This document shows positions 1 to 7,290 of a DNA stretch of 64,000 bases, in pieces. Below the pieces are notes generated by a model. That model was not told where the DNA came from and made no database searches. It was given only the letters and a program-made list of their open reading frames with translations. Location: positions 1-64,000 of the forward strand of contig JBIKLX010000001.1 of NCBI GenBank assembly GCA_044359565.1. Direction: 5' to 3'. Positions within the stretch are counted from its first letter, which is position 1. Each line of letters opens with the position of its first letter. Source of the stretch: VFMC01 sp044359565 (GTDB lineage: Bacteria; Actinomycetota; Acidimicrobiia; Acidimicrobiales; Ilumatobacteraceae). Made by a program: the position numbers and the translations under genes.

Positions 1-793
1 GGTCGATGAGCAACCGCTCAACCTCGTCGGCACGAGCCACGAACCCGGCCTCCATCGACTGGAAGAGCACGAAGAACTCGGCGATGTCCTGCAAGAACCG
101 CGAGCCGAGCACCCGGTCGGCCACCTGGTAGAAGGGCTTCGACGCGGCCGTGAAGAACCGCGAGCGGTACGGCACGGTGAGCCAGCGCAACAGACGACTG
201 CCGAAGAACTCCTTCATCCGCCCCGGCGCGTCGAGCAGGTCGAGCGCATTGCGCGACGGCGGGGTGTCGATGATGACCAGGTCGTACCGACCCGACGCAT
301 GCACGTCGAGCAACTGCTCCATCGCCAGGTAGTCGTGGCTGTGCACGAAGCGGCCGGTGATGTTCTGGTAGAGCGGGTTGGCAAGCACCCGGTCGCGCAG
401 ATCGTCGTCGGGGGCGTGGCGGCGGATCAACTCGTCCCACCCCGCCTTGGTGTCGAGCATGGCCACCCACAGTTCGCCCTGGCCGCCCACCGGCACATCG
501 AGCAGCGAGCCGGGCGCAGCCGCTGCAGCGAGCAGCGCCGGTTCGATGCGGGTGGGCTGGCCGCCCATGCCGGCGGGATCGAGGCCGAGCGAGGTGGCGA
601 GGCGCCGCGCCGGGTCGACGGTGAGCACCAGCACCCGCGCCCCCAGCCGCACCGCTGCGATGGCACCCAACGACGCCGACACCGTGGTCTTGCCGGTGCC
701 GCCGCTGCCGCACACCACCAACATCTCCTTCGAGGCCAGCAGCGCTTCGAGGCCGGGTGGGTCGACCCGACGACGCGTGCGCGACCCGGCCAT
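1..793 (-). CDS. ArsA/Get3-like ATPase, second subunit (3' end outside window)
   Basis: This is a P-loop ATPase of the ArsA/Get3 class, cut by the window edge after 264 codons. Residues 29-36 read GSGGTGKT: the catalytic P-loop lysine (Lys35) is present, but the signature lysine of ArsA/Get3 (the first K of GKGGVGKT) is Ser30. VDPARR follows at 59-64 and a Walker-B-like IIDTPP at about 175-180. Its ATG overlaps the TGA of the upstream ATPase gene (ATGA), so the two are translationally coupled and probably form a heteromer, like the paired ArsA homologues known in mycobacteria. The cargo or role (protein targeting, metabolite tolerance) cannot be read from sequence. Nothing suggests arsenite transport: no arsB or arsD lies nearby. 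Confidence 0.85.
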   Translation of the reverse strand, partial: MAGSRTRRRVDPPGLEALLASKEMLVVCGSGGTGKTTVSASLGAIAAVRLGARVLVLTVDPARRLATSLGLDPAGMGGQPTRIEPALLAAAAAPGSLLDVPVGGQGELWVAMLDTKAGWDELIRRHAPDDDLRDRVLANPLYQNITGRFVHSHDYLAMEQLLDVHASGRYDLVIIDTPPSRNALDLLDAPGRMKEFFGSRLLRWLTVPYRSRFFTAASKPFYQVADRVLGSRFLQDIAEFFVLFQSMEAGFVARADEVERLLID

Positions 794-1734
794 CAGGCGA
801 CCTCGTCGTGGATGGCCTCGGCCATCAGCGTGACCACCCGTCGACCGGTGGCCCGGGTGAACAGCTCGGGCACCGCCAGCAGCGGTGTGCGCGGGTCGAG
901 CGCACGGCGCAGCCGCTCGAGGTGGCCGGCACCCACCTGACGGCGTGCCTCGTTCAATGCCGCAGCGTCGAGCACAGTGGTGGCCTCGCGTCCGCCCAGC
1001 GCCACCACCTCGGCGCGTGCCGCAGGCGACTGCAGTCGACCGAACACCTCGAGTTCGCGCTCGCTGAACAGGGCGGGCAGCACCCGGTTGGCCACCACCG
1101 CAGCCACGTCGACCTTCGTCTCGCGGTGCACCCGGTCGATCAGTTCGATGGTCTCGACCACCGGCATCTCCTCCGGGGTGGTGACCACCACCAGGCCGGT
1201 GCAGGTGGCGTCGTCGAGGATCTCGAGCATCCAGTCGGTCTGGTCGCGAACCAGGCCCACCTGCACCAGTTGGCGGATCACCGTGGGTGCAGCGATCTGG
1301 GCGACGATGTGCCCGCTGGCCTCGGCGTCGACCACCACCAGGTCGTAGTGCCGCTCGCGCACCTCGTAGCACAGCTTGCCGACGGCCAGGATCTCTTTCA
1401 CTCCGGGTGCCGCGTCGGCGACGAAGTCGAAGGTTCTCGCCAGCGGGCCGATGCGGGCCACGAGCGGGATGCGCACGAACAACCGCAGGTATTCGCGCAG
1501 CGCGTCCTCGGTGTTCATCTGCATCGCCCACAGCCGCTCGCCCACCTGTGTGGGCGCGAACCCGAGTGGGCCGACGTCGAACGCGGCGGACAGGCTGCCC
1601 TTGGCGTCCATCTCGCACACGAGGGTGCGCTTACCGAGGCTGGCGGCCAGTTCGGCCAGCGCCGCAGCCGCGGTGGTCTTGCCGACTCCGCCTTTGCCGG
1701 TGACGAACAGCAGGCGGCGGTCGAGCAGTGTCAG
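793..1734 (-). CDS. ArsA/Get3-like ATPase, first subunit
   Basis: About 313 residues with the complete ArsA/Get3 deviant Walker A, GKGGVGKTT, at about residues 13-21, then CEMDAKG and a VVDAEASGH segment (Walker B and switch region). It is the signature-lysine partner of the following gene, with which it overlaps by ATGA. The start is uncertain. The first residues expected for the family (LLDRRLLFVTGKGG) are preceded by no ATG, GTG or TTG, and the nearest candidate is a CTG at 1734 overlapping the TGA of the DUF3107 gene (CTGA). The alternative, a GTG at 1839, would overlap DUF3107 by about 110 bp and add about 35 unlikely residues. The likely unit is DUF3107 - ATPase 1 - ATPase 2. Confidence 0.85.
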   Translation of the reverse strand: MTLLDRRLLFVTGKGGVGKTTAAAALAELAASLGKRTLVCEMDAKGSLSAAFDVGPLGFAPTQVGERLWAMQMNTEDALREYLRLFVRIPLVARIGPLARTFDFVADAAPGVKEILAVGKLCYEVRERHYDLVVVDAEASGHIVAQIAAPTVIRQLVQVGLVRDQTDWMLEILDDATCTGLVVVTTPEEMPVVETIELIDRVHRETKVDVAAVVANRVLPALFSERELEVFGRLQSPAARAEVVALGGREATTVLDAAALNEARRQVGAGHLERLRRALDPRTPLLAVPELFTRATGRRVVTLMAEAIHDEVA

Positions 1735-1964
1735 GCGCCGAACCCGATCTTGCGCGTCGTGTCGGCCGAACCGATTTCGATGTAGGCGATCTTCGCCGCC
1801 GACACCGCGGTGCGGCGACCCTTCTTGTCGGTCACCCACAGCACGTCGACGGCACCCGACAGGGCGGCCTCGACCTGTTGCTGCAACGCGTCGCCATCGG
1901 TGTCGTCGGCCAGTTCGATCGACAACTCGCGGGGAGATTGGGTGACACCGATGCGCAGATCCAT
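1731..1964 (-). CDS. DUF3107 family protein
   Basis: A 77-residue acidic protein starting MDLRIGVTQSPRELSIEL and ending in KIGFGA, matching the short DUF3107 proteins that are widespread and largely confined to Actinomycetota. The function is unknown. The segment VLWVTDKKGRRTAVSAAKIA followed by YIEIG has the look of a small beta-barrel or MTH-like fold that interprets an ATG-proximal nucleotide-binding partner, but that is only an impression. It is the first gene of the ArsA/Get3-like unit, with its stop overlapping the presumed CTG start of ATPase 1. A TAGACT -10 box lies 6 nt before the ATG, so the message is probably leaderless. Confidence 0.8.
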   Translation of the reverse strand: MDLRIGVTQSPRELSIELADDTDGDALQQQVEAALSGAVDVLWVTDKKGRRTAVSAAKIAYIEIGSADTTRKIGFGA

Positions 1965-1970
1965 CGGCCC

Positions 1971-1976
1971 AGTCTA
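1971..1976 (-). promoter_or_regulatory. -10 box of DUF3107/ATPase operon
   Basis: TAGACT followed by a 6-nt spacer (GGGCCG) and the ATG at 1964. With a start point 6-7 nt downstream of the -10, the transcript would begin at or next to the start codon. The -35 region falls in the first hairpin repeat at 1991-2033. Confidence 0.5.
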
Positions 1977-1990
1977 CGGACCCAACCCCC

Positions 1991-2095
1991 GCGATGAGCG
2001 ATGTGCGCACCAGCTGCGCAGGTTGCTCATCGCGCCGGGCCACCCGGGCAGCGCGATGAGCAGTGTGCGCACCAGCTGCGCAGGTTGCTCATCGC
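1991..2095. repeat. Hairpin repeat pair, locus A (43-bp units, 62-bp period)
   Basis: Two copies (1991-2033 and 2053-2095) differ only at two bases after the left arm. Each has 9-bp perfect arms GCGATGAGC / GCTCATCGC around a 25-nt centre that itself contains TGCGCA twice. The copies are separated by 19 bp, so the period is 62 bp, close to six helical turns. The pair fills the gap between mscR and the DUF3107 promoter. It has no U-tract, so it is not a typical intrinsic terminator. Confidence 0.85.
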
Positions 2096-2112
2096 GTCAG
2101 GCGAGCGGGGGG

Positions 2113-3198
2113 TCAGAGGAGGACGACGGAGCGGAGCACCTCGCCGCGCTCCATCTTGTGGAAGGCCTCCTCCACATCGTCGAGGCCGATGGTCTCGCTG
2201 ACGAAGCCATCGAGCGGCAGGCGGCCCTGCAGGTAGAGGTCGACGAGCATCGGGAAGTCGCGGCTGGGCAGGCAGTCGCCGTACCAGCTGCTCTTCAACG
2301 ATCCGCCACGGCCGAACACCTCGATGTACGGCAGTTCGAGCGTCATGTCGGGCCGCGGCACGCCCACCAGCACCACGGTGCCGGCGAGGTCGCGGGCGTC
2401 GAACGCCTGGCGGTACACGCCAGGGTGGCCGACCGCCTCGATGCACACGTCGGCACCGTTGCCGCCAGTGACGCTCTTCACGAACTCGACCGGATCGGTG
2501 GTCGACGCGTTCACGGTGTGGGTGGCACCGAACTGCGTGGCCCACTCGAGCTTGCGGTCGTCGAGGTCGACACCGATGATGGTGTGCGCGCCCGCCAGAC
2601 GGGCACCGGCAATAGCCGCGTTGCCTACACCGCCGCAGCCGAACACGGCCACCGAGTCGCCACGGCCGACGTTGCCGGTGTTGATGGCGGCGCCGATGCC
2701 CGCCATGACGCCGCACCCCAGCAGGCCCGCCGCGGCGGCAGGGGCGGTGGGGTCGACCTTGGTGCACTGACCGGCGGCGACGAGAGTCTTCTCGACGAAG
2801 GCACCGATGCCCAGCGCCGGCGACAGTTCGGTGCCGTCGAGCAGGGTCATCTTCTGCTTCGCGTTGAACGTGCTGAAGCAGTACCAGGGGCGGCCGCGCA
2901 GGCACGAGCGGCAGGTGCCGCACACCGCGCGCCAGTTGAGGATGACGTAGTCGCCCGGCGCAACACCGGTGACGCCCTCGCCCACCGACTCGACCACTCC
3001 TGCGGCCTCGTGGCCGAGCAGGAACGGGAAGTCGTCGTTGATACCGCCCTCGCGGTAGTGGAGGTCGGTGTGGCACACCCCGCAGGCCTGGATCTTCACC
3101 ACGGCCTCACCCGGGCCCGGATCGGGCACCACGATGGTCTCGATCGACACCGGCTGGCCCTTGCCCCGGGCCACGACTCCACGCACCTGCTGCGGCAT
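2113..3198 (-). CDS. mscR: S-(hydroxymethyl)mycothiol dehydrogenase
   Basis: A 361-residue zinc-dependent alcohol dehydrogenase that oxidises S-(hydroxymethyl)mycothiol, the adduct of formaldehyde with mycothiol, using NAD. The catalytic zinc site is visible as ACGVCHTDL (Cys39) and GHEAAG (His63/Glu64). The structural zinc lobe is VCGTCRSCLRGRPWYC at about 93-108, and the Rossmann motif FGCGGVGNAA lies at about 190. The stretches NDDFPFLLGHEAAG, NWRAVCG and TFNAKQKMTL, as well as GLLGCGVMAGIGAAINTGNV, match the mycobacterial enzyme closely, which separates it from glutathione-dependent class III ADH. The ATG is chosen by the Shine-Dalgarno AGGGGAG 5 nt upstream. It lies 64 bp downstream of the SufR-like regulator on the same strand. 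Confidence 0.93.
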   Translation of the reverse strand: MPQQVRGVVARGKGQPVSIETIVVPDPGPGEAVVKIQACGVCHTDLHYREGGINDDFPFLLGHEAAGVVESVGEGVTGVAPGDYVILNWRAVCGTCRSCLRGRPWYCFSTFNAKQKMTLLDGTELSPALGIGAFVEKTLVAAGQCTKVDPTAPAAAAGLLGCGVMAGIGAAINTGNVGRGDSVAVFGCGGVGNAAIAGARLAGAHTIIGVDLDDRKLEWATQFGATHTVNASTTDPVEFVKSVTGGNGADVCIEAVGHPGVYRQAFDARDLAGTVVLVGVPRPDMTLELPYIEVFGRGGSLKSSWYGDCLPSRDFPMLVDLYLQGRLPLDGFVSETIGLDDVEEAFHKMERGEVLRSVVLL

Positions 3199-3203
3199 CA
3201 CTG

Positions 3204-3210
3204 CTCCCCT
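3204..3210 (-). promoter_or_regulatory. Shine-Dalgarno of mscR
   Basis: AGGGGAG, 5 nt before the ATG at 3198. It fixes the start and rejects an upstream in-frame start at 3279. Unlike many neighbours, this gene is made from a message with a leader. Confidence 0.7.
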
Positions 3211-3218
3211 TTCGAACG

Positions 3219-3242
3219 TGCGCCCACGACGCTGTGGGCGCA
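3219..3242. terminator. Hairpin between SufR-like gene and mscR
   Basis: Perfect 9-bp arms TGCGCCCAC / GTGGGCGCA around a 6-nt loop, 20 nt past the SufR-like stop and just upstream of the mscR ribosome site. There is no U-tract, so it may act as a weak terminator, an mRNA-processing site or a leader structure of mscR. Confidence 0.5.
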
Positions 3243-3262
3243 ACGCAGCGAACGGTAGCCGG

Positions 3263-4024
3263 TCAGACCGTGGTGGCACAGAAGGTGTCGCCCTGAGGGA
3301 GCGACTGCTGCAACAACGGCTCGGTGTCGCCGCTGTACAGCGCCTCGAGCATCCCCTTCACCATGCCCCGGTCGACCGCGCAGATGACCGGGTGCTCGAT
3401 GGCCACGTCGCCGAACGGGCAGTGGTTGTTGATGATGCGGAGCTGATTGTTGCGCTGGTCGGCGTGGGCGGCGAACCCGTGCGCAGTGAGCGCGTCGGCG
3501 ACGGCCTGCAGGGCCGAGCGCAGCGAGCGTTGGCCGGCCGCCACATCGGGCCCGGTGATGCCCGCGGCCATGGTGGTGCCATAGGTGCGGCCCACCTCCT
3601 CGGCCATCGCTTCAGCCTGGTCGCGGGGCAGCAGTTCGAGGGCACGACCGAGCAGGGTGAGCACCAGGTCGTCGCTGCGCACCGGCACATCGGGCAACGA
3701 CTCGCTGGCGGCGCGATAGTGCTTCGACGGCCGACCGGCACCCGACCCCTCGGCACGCTCGACGGCCACCTCGAGGTAGCCACCGGCCGCGAGGCGATCG
3801 AGGTGGTGACGAGCAACGTTGGGGTGCAGACCGAACTGCGCCGCCACCTGCGCCGCCGTGACGCCACGGTCGGTGGACCGGGCGAACAGATAGATGCTGC
3901 GCCGGGTGGGGTCGCCGAAGGCACTGGTGATGGCCGAGACGGTGGCCGAGAACGCGCCATGATCTCGGTCGGCCCCGTGATCTCGAACCGTGTCGGGGGC
4001 TGCGCTCGGCTGCTTGGCTGCCAC
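3263..4024 (-). CDS. SufR-like winged-helix regulator with C-terminal cysteines
   Basis: A 253-residue ArsR-superfamily regulator. Residues about 30-95 form the winged helix (FGDPTRRSIYLFAR ... VAAQFGLHPNVARHHLDRL ... GRPSKHYR). The C-terminal third carries NHCPFGDVAIEHPVICAVD, that is Cys-x12-Cys, with a third Cys near the end (FCATTV). This resembles the cluster-binding tail of SufR, the [4Fe-4S] repressor of suf operons. It starts at GTG 4024, with TAGAAT 6 nt upstream and an inverted repeat (4034-4049) over the promoter, so autoregulation is likely. It is divergent from mrp, an Fe-S carrier ATPase, 83 bp away, which fits Fe-S homeostasis. No suf genes are in the window. Confidence 0.8.
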   Translation of the reverse strand: MAAKQPSAAPDTVRDHGADRDHGAFSATVSAITSAFGDPTRRSIYLFARSTDRGVTAAQVAAQFGLHPNVARHHLDRLAAGGYLEVAVERAEGSGAGRPSKHYRAASESLPDVPVRSDDLVLTLLGRALELLPRDQAEAMAEEVGRTYGTTMAAGITGPDVAAGQRSLRSALQAVADALTAHGFAAHADQRNNQLRIINNHCPFGDVAIEHPVICAVDRGMVKGMLEALYSGDTEPLLQQSLPQGDTFCATTV

Positions 4025-4030
4025 GCCGGT

Positions 4031-4036
4031 ATTCTA
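4031..4036 (-). promoter_or_regulatory. -10 box of SufR-like gene
   Basis: TAGAAT followed by 6 nt (ACCGGC) and the GTG at 4024, which implies a leaderless transcript. It overlaps the left arm of the operator candidate. Confidence 0.55.
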
Positions 4037-4049
4037 CCTATCCAGGTAG
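4034..4049. promoter_or_regulatory. Operator candidate for the SufR-like regulator
   Basis: Perfect inverted repeat CTACCT-ATCC-AGGTAG lying over the -10/spacer region of the regulator gene and within the 83-bp intergenic region shared with mrp. Its position and dyad symmetry fit a dimeric winged-helix repressor controlling its own gene and possibly mrp. Confidence 0.6.
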
Positions 4050-4107
4050 TGGTAATTCGACCGACCGGTCACACCCCGCCCTCCCCCGCAGCCACCAAGG
4101 ACGCCCC

Positions 4108-5247
4108 ATGCCCACGCACGACCAGATCATCGACGCGCTCCGCCCGGTGGAAGATCCCGAACTGCGTCGCTCGATCGTCGACCTCGGCATGGTGCGCAAT
4201 GTCATCGTCGACGGCAGCACGGTCAGCGTCCTCGTGGCCCTCACCGTGGCCGGTTGCCCGCTGCGCAACGAGATCCAGAACCGCGTCACCACGGCCGTCA
4301 CGGCACTCGACGGGGTGAACAGCGTGGCGCTCGACTTCACCGTGATGACCGACCAAGAGCGCGAAGAACTGCGCATGAAGCTGCACGGCAACCCAGGCGC
4401 CACGGCCGGCCAGGGCCAAGCCCACGGCCACGCCGAGGGTCGCACCATCCCGTTCAGCCAGCCCGGTTCGAAGACCCGCCCGTTGCTCATCTCGTCGGGC
4501 AAGGGTGGTGTGGGCAAGAGCTCGGTCACCGTCAACCTCGCCGTCGCGCTGGCCTCACAGGGCTACTCAGTGGGCGTGGTCGACGCCGACATCTACGGCT
4601 ACTCGGTGCCGCGCATGCTGGGCACCGACCGCGACCCGGTGGTCATCGACCAGATGCTGATCCCGCCCGAGCAGTGGGGCGTGCGGTGCATCTCGATCGG
4701 CTACTTCGTGCCCCAGGGGCAGGCGGTCATCTGGCGCGGCCCCATGCTGCACAAGGCGCTCGAGCAGTTCCTCACCGACGTGTACTGGGACGAACCCGAC
4801 TTCCTGCTCATCGACATGCCCCCCGGCACCGGCGACATCGCCCTGTCGCTCAGCCAGTACCTGCCACGCGGTGAGGTGTACGTGGTCACCACCCCGCAGC
4901 CTGCCGCGCAGGAGGTCGCCCGTCTGTCGGCGGCCATGGCCGAGAAGGTGAAGCTGCCCGTGAAGGGTGTCATCGAGAACATGAGCTGGTTCACCGGCGA
5001 CGACGGCAAGCACTACGAGATCTTCGGCGAGGGCGGCGGCGCGCTGCTGGCCGACGAGCTCGGTGTGCCGTTGCTCGGGCAACTGCCGTTGGTGCCTGCG
5101 CTTCGCGAAGGCGGCGACAACGGCCGCCCCATCACCGCCGTGCAGCCCGACAGCGAGGCCGCCCTCGTCTTCCAGGAGATCGCCCGGCGCATCGCCGTCG
5201 AACTGAAGCCGAAGAAGATCTTCAGCCCCAGCCTGCGCATCACCTGA
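4108..5247 (+). CDS. mrp: Mrp/NBP35-family Fe-S carrier ATPase
   Basis: 379 residues. The N-terminal 90 form a DUF59/MIP18 domain (DPELRRSIVDLGMVRNV, GCPLRNEI). The ParA-like ATPase follows with the deviant Walker A SGKGGVGKSSV at about 130-140, DADIYGYSVPRML, and DFLLIDMPPGTGDIAL. The protein is proposed to carry and transfer Fe-S clusters in the cytoplasm. The CxxC usually found after VIENMS in the enterobacterial and eukaryotic family is absent (the segment reads MSWFTGDDGKHYEIFG), which to my recollection is common in actinobacterial Mrp, so cluster binding would need other ligands. Divergent from the SufR-like gene. Confidence 0.9.
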   Translation: MPTHDQIIDALRPVEDPELRRSIVDLGMVRNVIVDGSTVSVLVALTVAGCPLRNEIQNRVTTAVTALDGVNSVALDFTVMTDQEREELRMKLHGNPGATAGQGQAHGHAEGRTIPFSQPGSKTRPLLISSGKGGVGKSSVTVNLAVALASQGYSVGVVDADIYGYSVPRMLGTDRDPVVIDQMLIPPEQWGVRCISIGYFVPQGQAVIWRGPMLHKALEQFLTDVYWDEPDFLLIDMPPGTGDIALSLSQYLPRGEVYVVTTPQPAAQEVARLSAAMAEKVKLPVKGVIENMSWFTGDDGKHYEIFGEGGGALLADELGVPLLGQLPLVPALREGGDNGRPITAVQPDSEAALVFQEIARRIAVELKPKKIFSPSLRIT

Positions 5248-5275
5248 GCCGGCGCAGGCCCGCGACGCCTGCCGA

Positions 5276-5281
5276 TAGCGT
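5276..5281 (+). promoter_or_regulatory. -10 box of DUF4328 gene
   Basis: TAGCGT, 8 nt before the ATG at 5290. It is the same arrangement as at 13203, 30552 and other starts here, implying a very short or absent leader. Confidence 0.45.
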
Positions 5282-5289
5282 GAGCCGCC

Positions 5290-6081
5290 ATGAGCGAGCC
5301 CGAGTTGCCGTCGTCGTACCCGCCTCCACCGCCACCCCCGCCCCCCATCACCCCACCGCCCGGCTACATCGCGTACGGCGGTCCGGGTTCGGCGATGCCC
5401 CATCAGTTCCAGCCGGTGAAGCGCCTCACCACCGCACTCGTCGCAGTGCAGGTGGCCAGCCTGGTGGTGAGCCTGGTGGCTGCTATCTGGCAGGCCATGT
5501 TCGCCAACGATGCACAGCGCTTCCTCGACGGGGCCATCACCCAGCGCGAGTTCGACAGCGCCTACGAGTCGTTCTCGCAGTTCTCGTTCATCGCCTTCCC
5601 CCTGGGCATCGCCGGCATCGTGCTGTCGTCGATCTGGAGCTACCGCATCGCGGGGAACGCAGTCGGCGCCGGCCGGGCACCGGTGACGTGGAAGTCGGGC
5701 CTCACCATCCTCGCGTGGATCCTGGCCTGCCTGTTCGGCATCCTGCCGTTCCTCATGTTGCGTGAACACTGGCGGGCATCCGATCCCGAACTCGGGTTCG
5801 GCGACCCCACCTGGAAGTCGCGGCCCGTCTCGCCACTCATCACCGCCTGGTTCGTCGTCAGCCTCGTCGGCCAACTTGCGTCCATCGCTGCTGTCGGTTC
5901 GGTGATCGGGAACTTCGACCCCAATTCGGCCGACGACGCCCCCGCCCTGGCCAAGCAGTTCACTGACCAGGCCGCCTTCATCATCCCGGGCGCCATCCTC
6001 TCGCTGGTCGCCAGTGTGCTGCTCATCATGATCATCCGCGCCCTGGGCGCCCGGCACATGCGGCTCACGCGCGAGGTATGA
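5290..6081 (+). CDS. DUF4328-like membrane protein with proline-rich N-terminus
   Basis: 263 residues. The first 35 are proline-rich (PPPPPPPPPITPPPGY) and cytoplasmic in style. Hydrophobic segments follow at about 40-62, 95-115, 132-155, 185-205 and 225-250, the four-to-five-helix pattern of DUF4328 proteins. The function is unknown. Actinobacteria often place such proline-rich tails on integral membrane proteins. Its stop overlaps the ATG of the SixA-like gene (ATGA), so the two are co-translated. The domain call rests on general resemblance rather than a diagnostic motif. Confidence 0.7.
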   Translation: MSEPELPSSYPPPPPPPPPITPPPGYIAYGGPGSAMPHQFQPVKRLTTALVAVQVASLVVSLVAAIWQAMFANDAQRFLDGAITQREFDSAYESFSQFSFIAFPLGIAGIVLSSIWSYRIAGNAVGAGRAPVTWKSGLTILAWILACLFGILPFLMLREHWRASDPELGFGDPTWKSRPVSPLITAWFVVSLVGQLASIAAVGSVIGNFDPNSADDAPALAKQFTDQAAFIIPGAILSLVASVLLIMIIRALGARHMRLTREV

Positions 6082-6536
6082 GCCTGTACCTGGTCCGCCA
6101 CGCCAAGGCGGGCAACCGGTCCGAGTGGCAGGGCGACGATCACATCCGCCCGCTCACCCCGAAGGGTTGGCGTCAGGCCGAGGCCATCGCGGCTCGGCTG
6201 GCTCCGCGGCGTCCCACCGCCCTGCGCTCGAGCACGTATGTGCGGTGCCGACAGACACTCGAACCGCTCGGTGCACTCGTCGGTCTCGACGTGGTCGACG
6301 AACCAGCACTGGTGGAAGGCAACCCGTTCGAGCCGGTGCTGCACCTGCTGGCCACCCTGCCCGACGGCGCGGTGCTGTGCAGTCACGGCGACGTCATCCC
6401 CGACACGTTGGCAGCGCTGGAACGGCGTGGCTGCCGCTTCGCCGGACCGGTCGAGTGGCGCAAGGGGTCGGTGTGGACGCTCGAACGGGTCGGTGACGAC
6501 ATCGTCGCGGCCGAGATGTGGCTCCCCGCCGACTGA
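6078..6536 (+). CDS. SixA-like histidine phosphatase
   Basis: 152 residues of the histidine phosphatase (phosphoglycerate mutase-like) superfamily. The catalytic RHAKAG lies at about 7-12, with LTPKGWRQAEAIA at 28-40 and a second catalytic His in LCSHGDVIP at about 100. The short, capless form and the RHAKAG wording match SixA, which removes phosphate from phosphohistidine proteins. Small-molecule phosphatase activity (for example a MutT-linked RHG domain) is an alternative. It is coupled to the DUF4328 gene by a 4-bp overlap. It converges on ccmI, with 31 bp between them holding a 15-bp tandem duplication. Confidence 0.8.
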   Translation: MSLYLVRHAKAGNRSEWQGDDHIRPLTPKGWRQAEAIAARLAPRRPTALRSSTYVRCRQTLEPLGALVGLDVVDEPALVEGNPFEPVLHLLATLPDGAVLCSHGDVIPDTLAALERRGCRFAGPVEWRKGSVWTLERVGDDIVAAEMWLPAD

Positions 6537-6563
6537 CCTGGGCCGAACCGACCTGGGCCGAAC
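6535..6563. repeat. Tandem duplication after the SixA-like gene
   Basis: The 14-mer GACCTGGGCCGAAC occurs twice with a 15-bp period, starting within the stop codon region of the SixA-like gene and filling the gap to ccmI. It is one of four such short tandem duplications in the window. Confidence 0.7.
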
Positions 6564-6567
6564 TGAC

Positions 6568-7290
6568 TCAGCCGAGGTTGCCGACGAACGCCTCGATCAT
6601 GCCGCGCATCTCGCCGGGGGGGTTGTTGGCCAGGCACGCCTCGCCCTGCTGCTTGGCCAGGTCGAGGTCGGGCTCGGTGTACCACCGGGCAGCGGTCACC
6701 GCGTACAGGCAGTGCGCGTCGGCGTAGGTAGGCGTGTCGGTGATGACCTCCTCGAACAACGCGGTGGCCTGGTCGAGCGCCAGCGTGGCGGCCGCGGGGC
6801 TGACGCTGCCTGCGCTGAGCGCCAGCAGCCACGCGGTGTAGGTACGCGCTTCGGGGTTGTCGGGCTCGAGGGCGATCACCTCCTGATACAGCGTGATGGC
6901 CCCACCTGGGTCGGTGCCCAGCAGCGACCGGGCTCGCGCCAGTTTGGCGCTCACCTCATCGACCTCCAGGCCGCCCGTCATCGTCTGACCGGCAACGCGC
7001 TGACCCGAGTAGTGGGCCACCAGCCACCCACTCAGCACCGCCACCGCCACCACCCCGGCCGTCCATGCGGCGATGCGACCCCACCGCACGGGCGTGCGTA
7101 CGGGCAGCGCAGCCGAACCCTCCTCGATCTGGCGCAGCACGGCGGCGGCACGGGCCACATAGCCGTCGCGCACCGCGGCGTAGTCGGCATCGTCGACATC
7201 GCCGGCCGCCTGCTCGCGGTCGAGGTCGTCGATCGAACGCAGCAGGAACCGGCGCTCCTCCTCGAGCAACGCCAACTCGTCGGGGTTCAC
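6568..7290 (-). CDS. ccmI: CcmI-like TPR protein of cytochrome c maturation
   Basis: 240 residues: an N-terminal coiled-coil helix (PDELALLEEERRFLLRSI, DLDREQAAGDV), one membrane span (about 73-95, IAAWTAGVVAVAVLSGWLVA), then tetratricopeptide-like helices with AITLYQEVIALEPDNPEARTY. This is the plan of CcmI/CycH, which holds apocytochrome c for the haem lyase CcmF-CcmH on the outer face of the membrane. The first membrane span of the proteobacterial protein is missing. The GTG at 7290 overlaps the TGA of ccmH. It is the last gene of the ccm operon. Confidence 0.8.
   Translation of the reverse strand: MNPDELALLEEERRFLLRSIDDLDREQAAGDVDDADYAAVRDGYVARAAAVLRQIEEGSAALPVRTPVRWGRIAAWTAGVVAVAVLSGWLVAHYSGQRVAGQTMTGGLEVDEVSAKLARARSLLGTDPGGAITLYQEVIALEPDNPEARTYTAWLLALSAGSVSPAAATLALDQATALFEEVITDTPTYADAHCLYAVTAARWYTEPDLDLAKQQGEACLANNPPGEMRGMIEAFVGNLG

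Noticed and set aside
1..1734. Arsenite efflux ATPase ArsA
   Set aside because: Two separate single-domain ATPases without arsB, arsD or arsR nearby fit the Get3-like actinobacterial pair better.
1990..2096. CRISPR array
   Set aside because: There are only two repeat units, each palindromic to its ends, with a 19-bp spacer and no cas genes nearby.
4960..5030. Mrp as defective because CxxC is missing
   Set aside because: Actinobacterial Mrp proteins commonly lack CxxC at this place, as far as I can recall, so it is not an anomaly of this gene.
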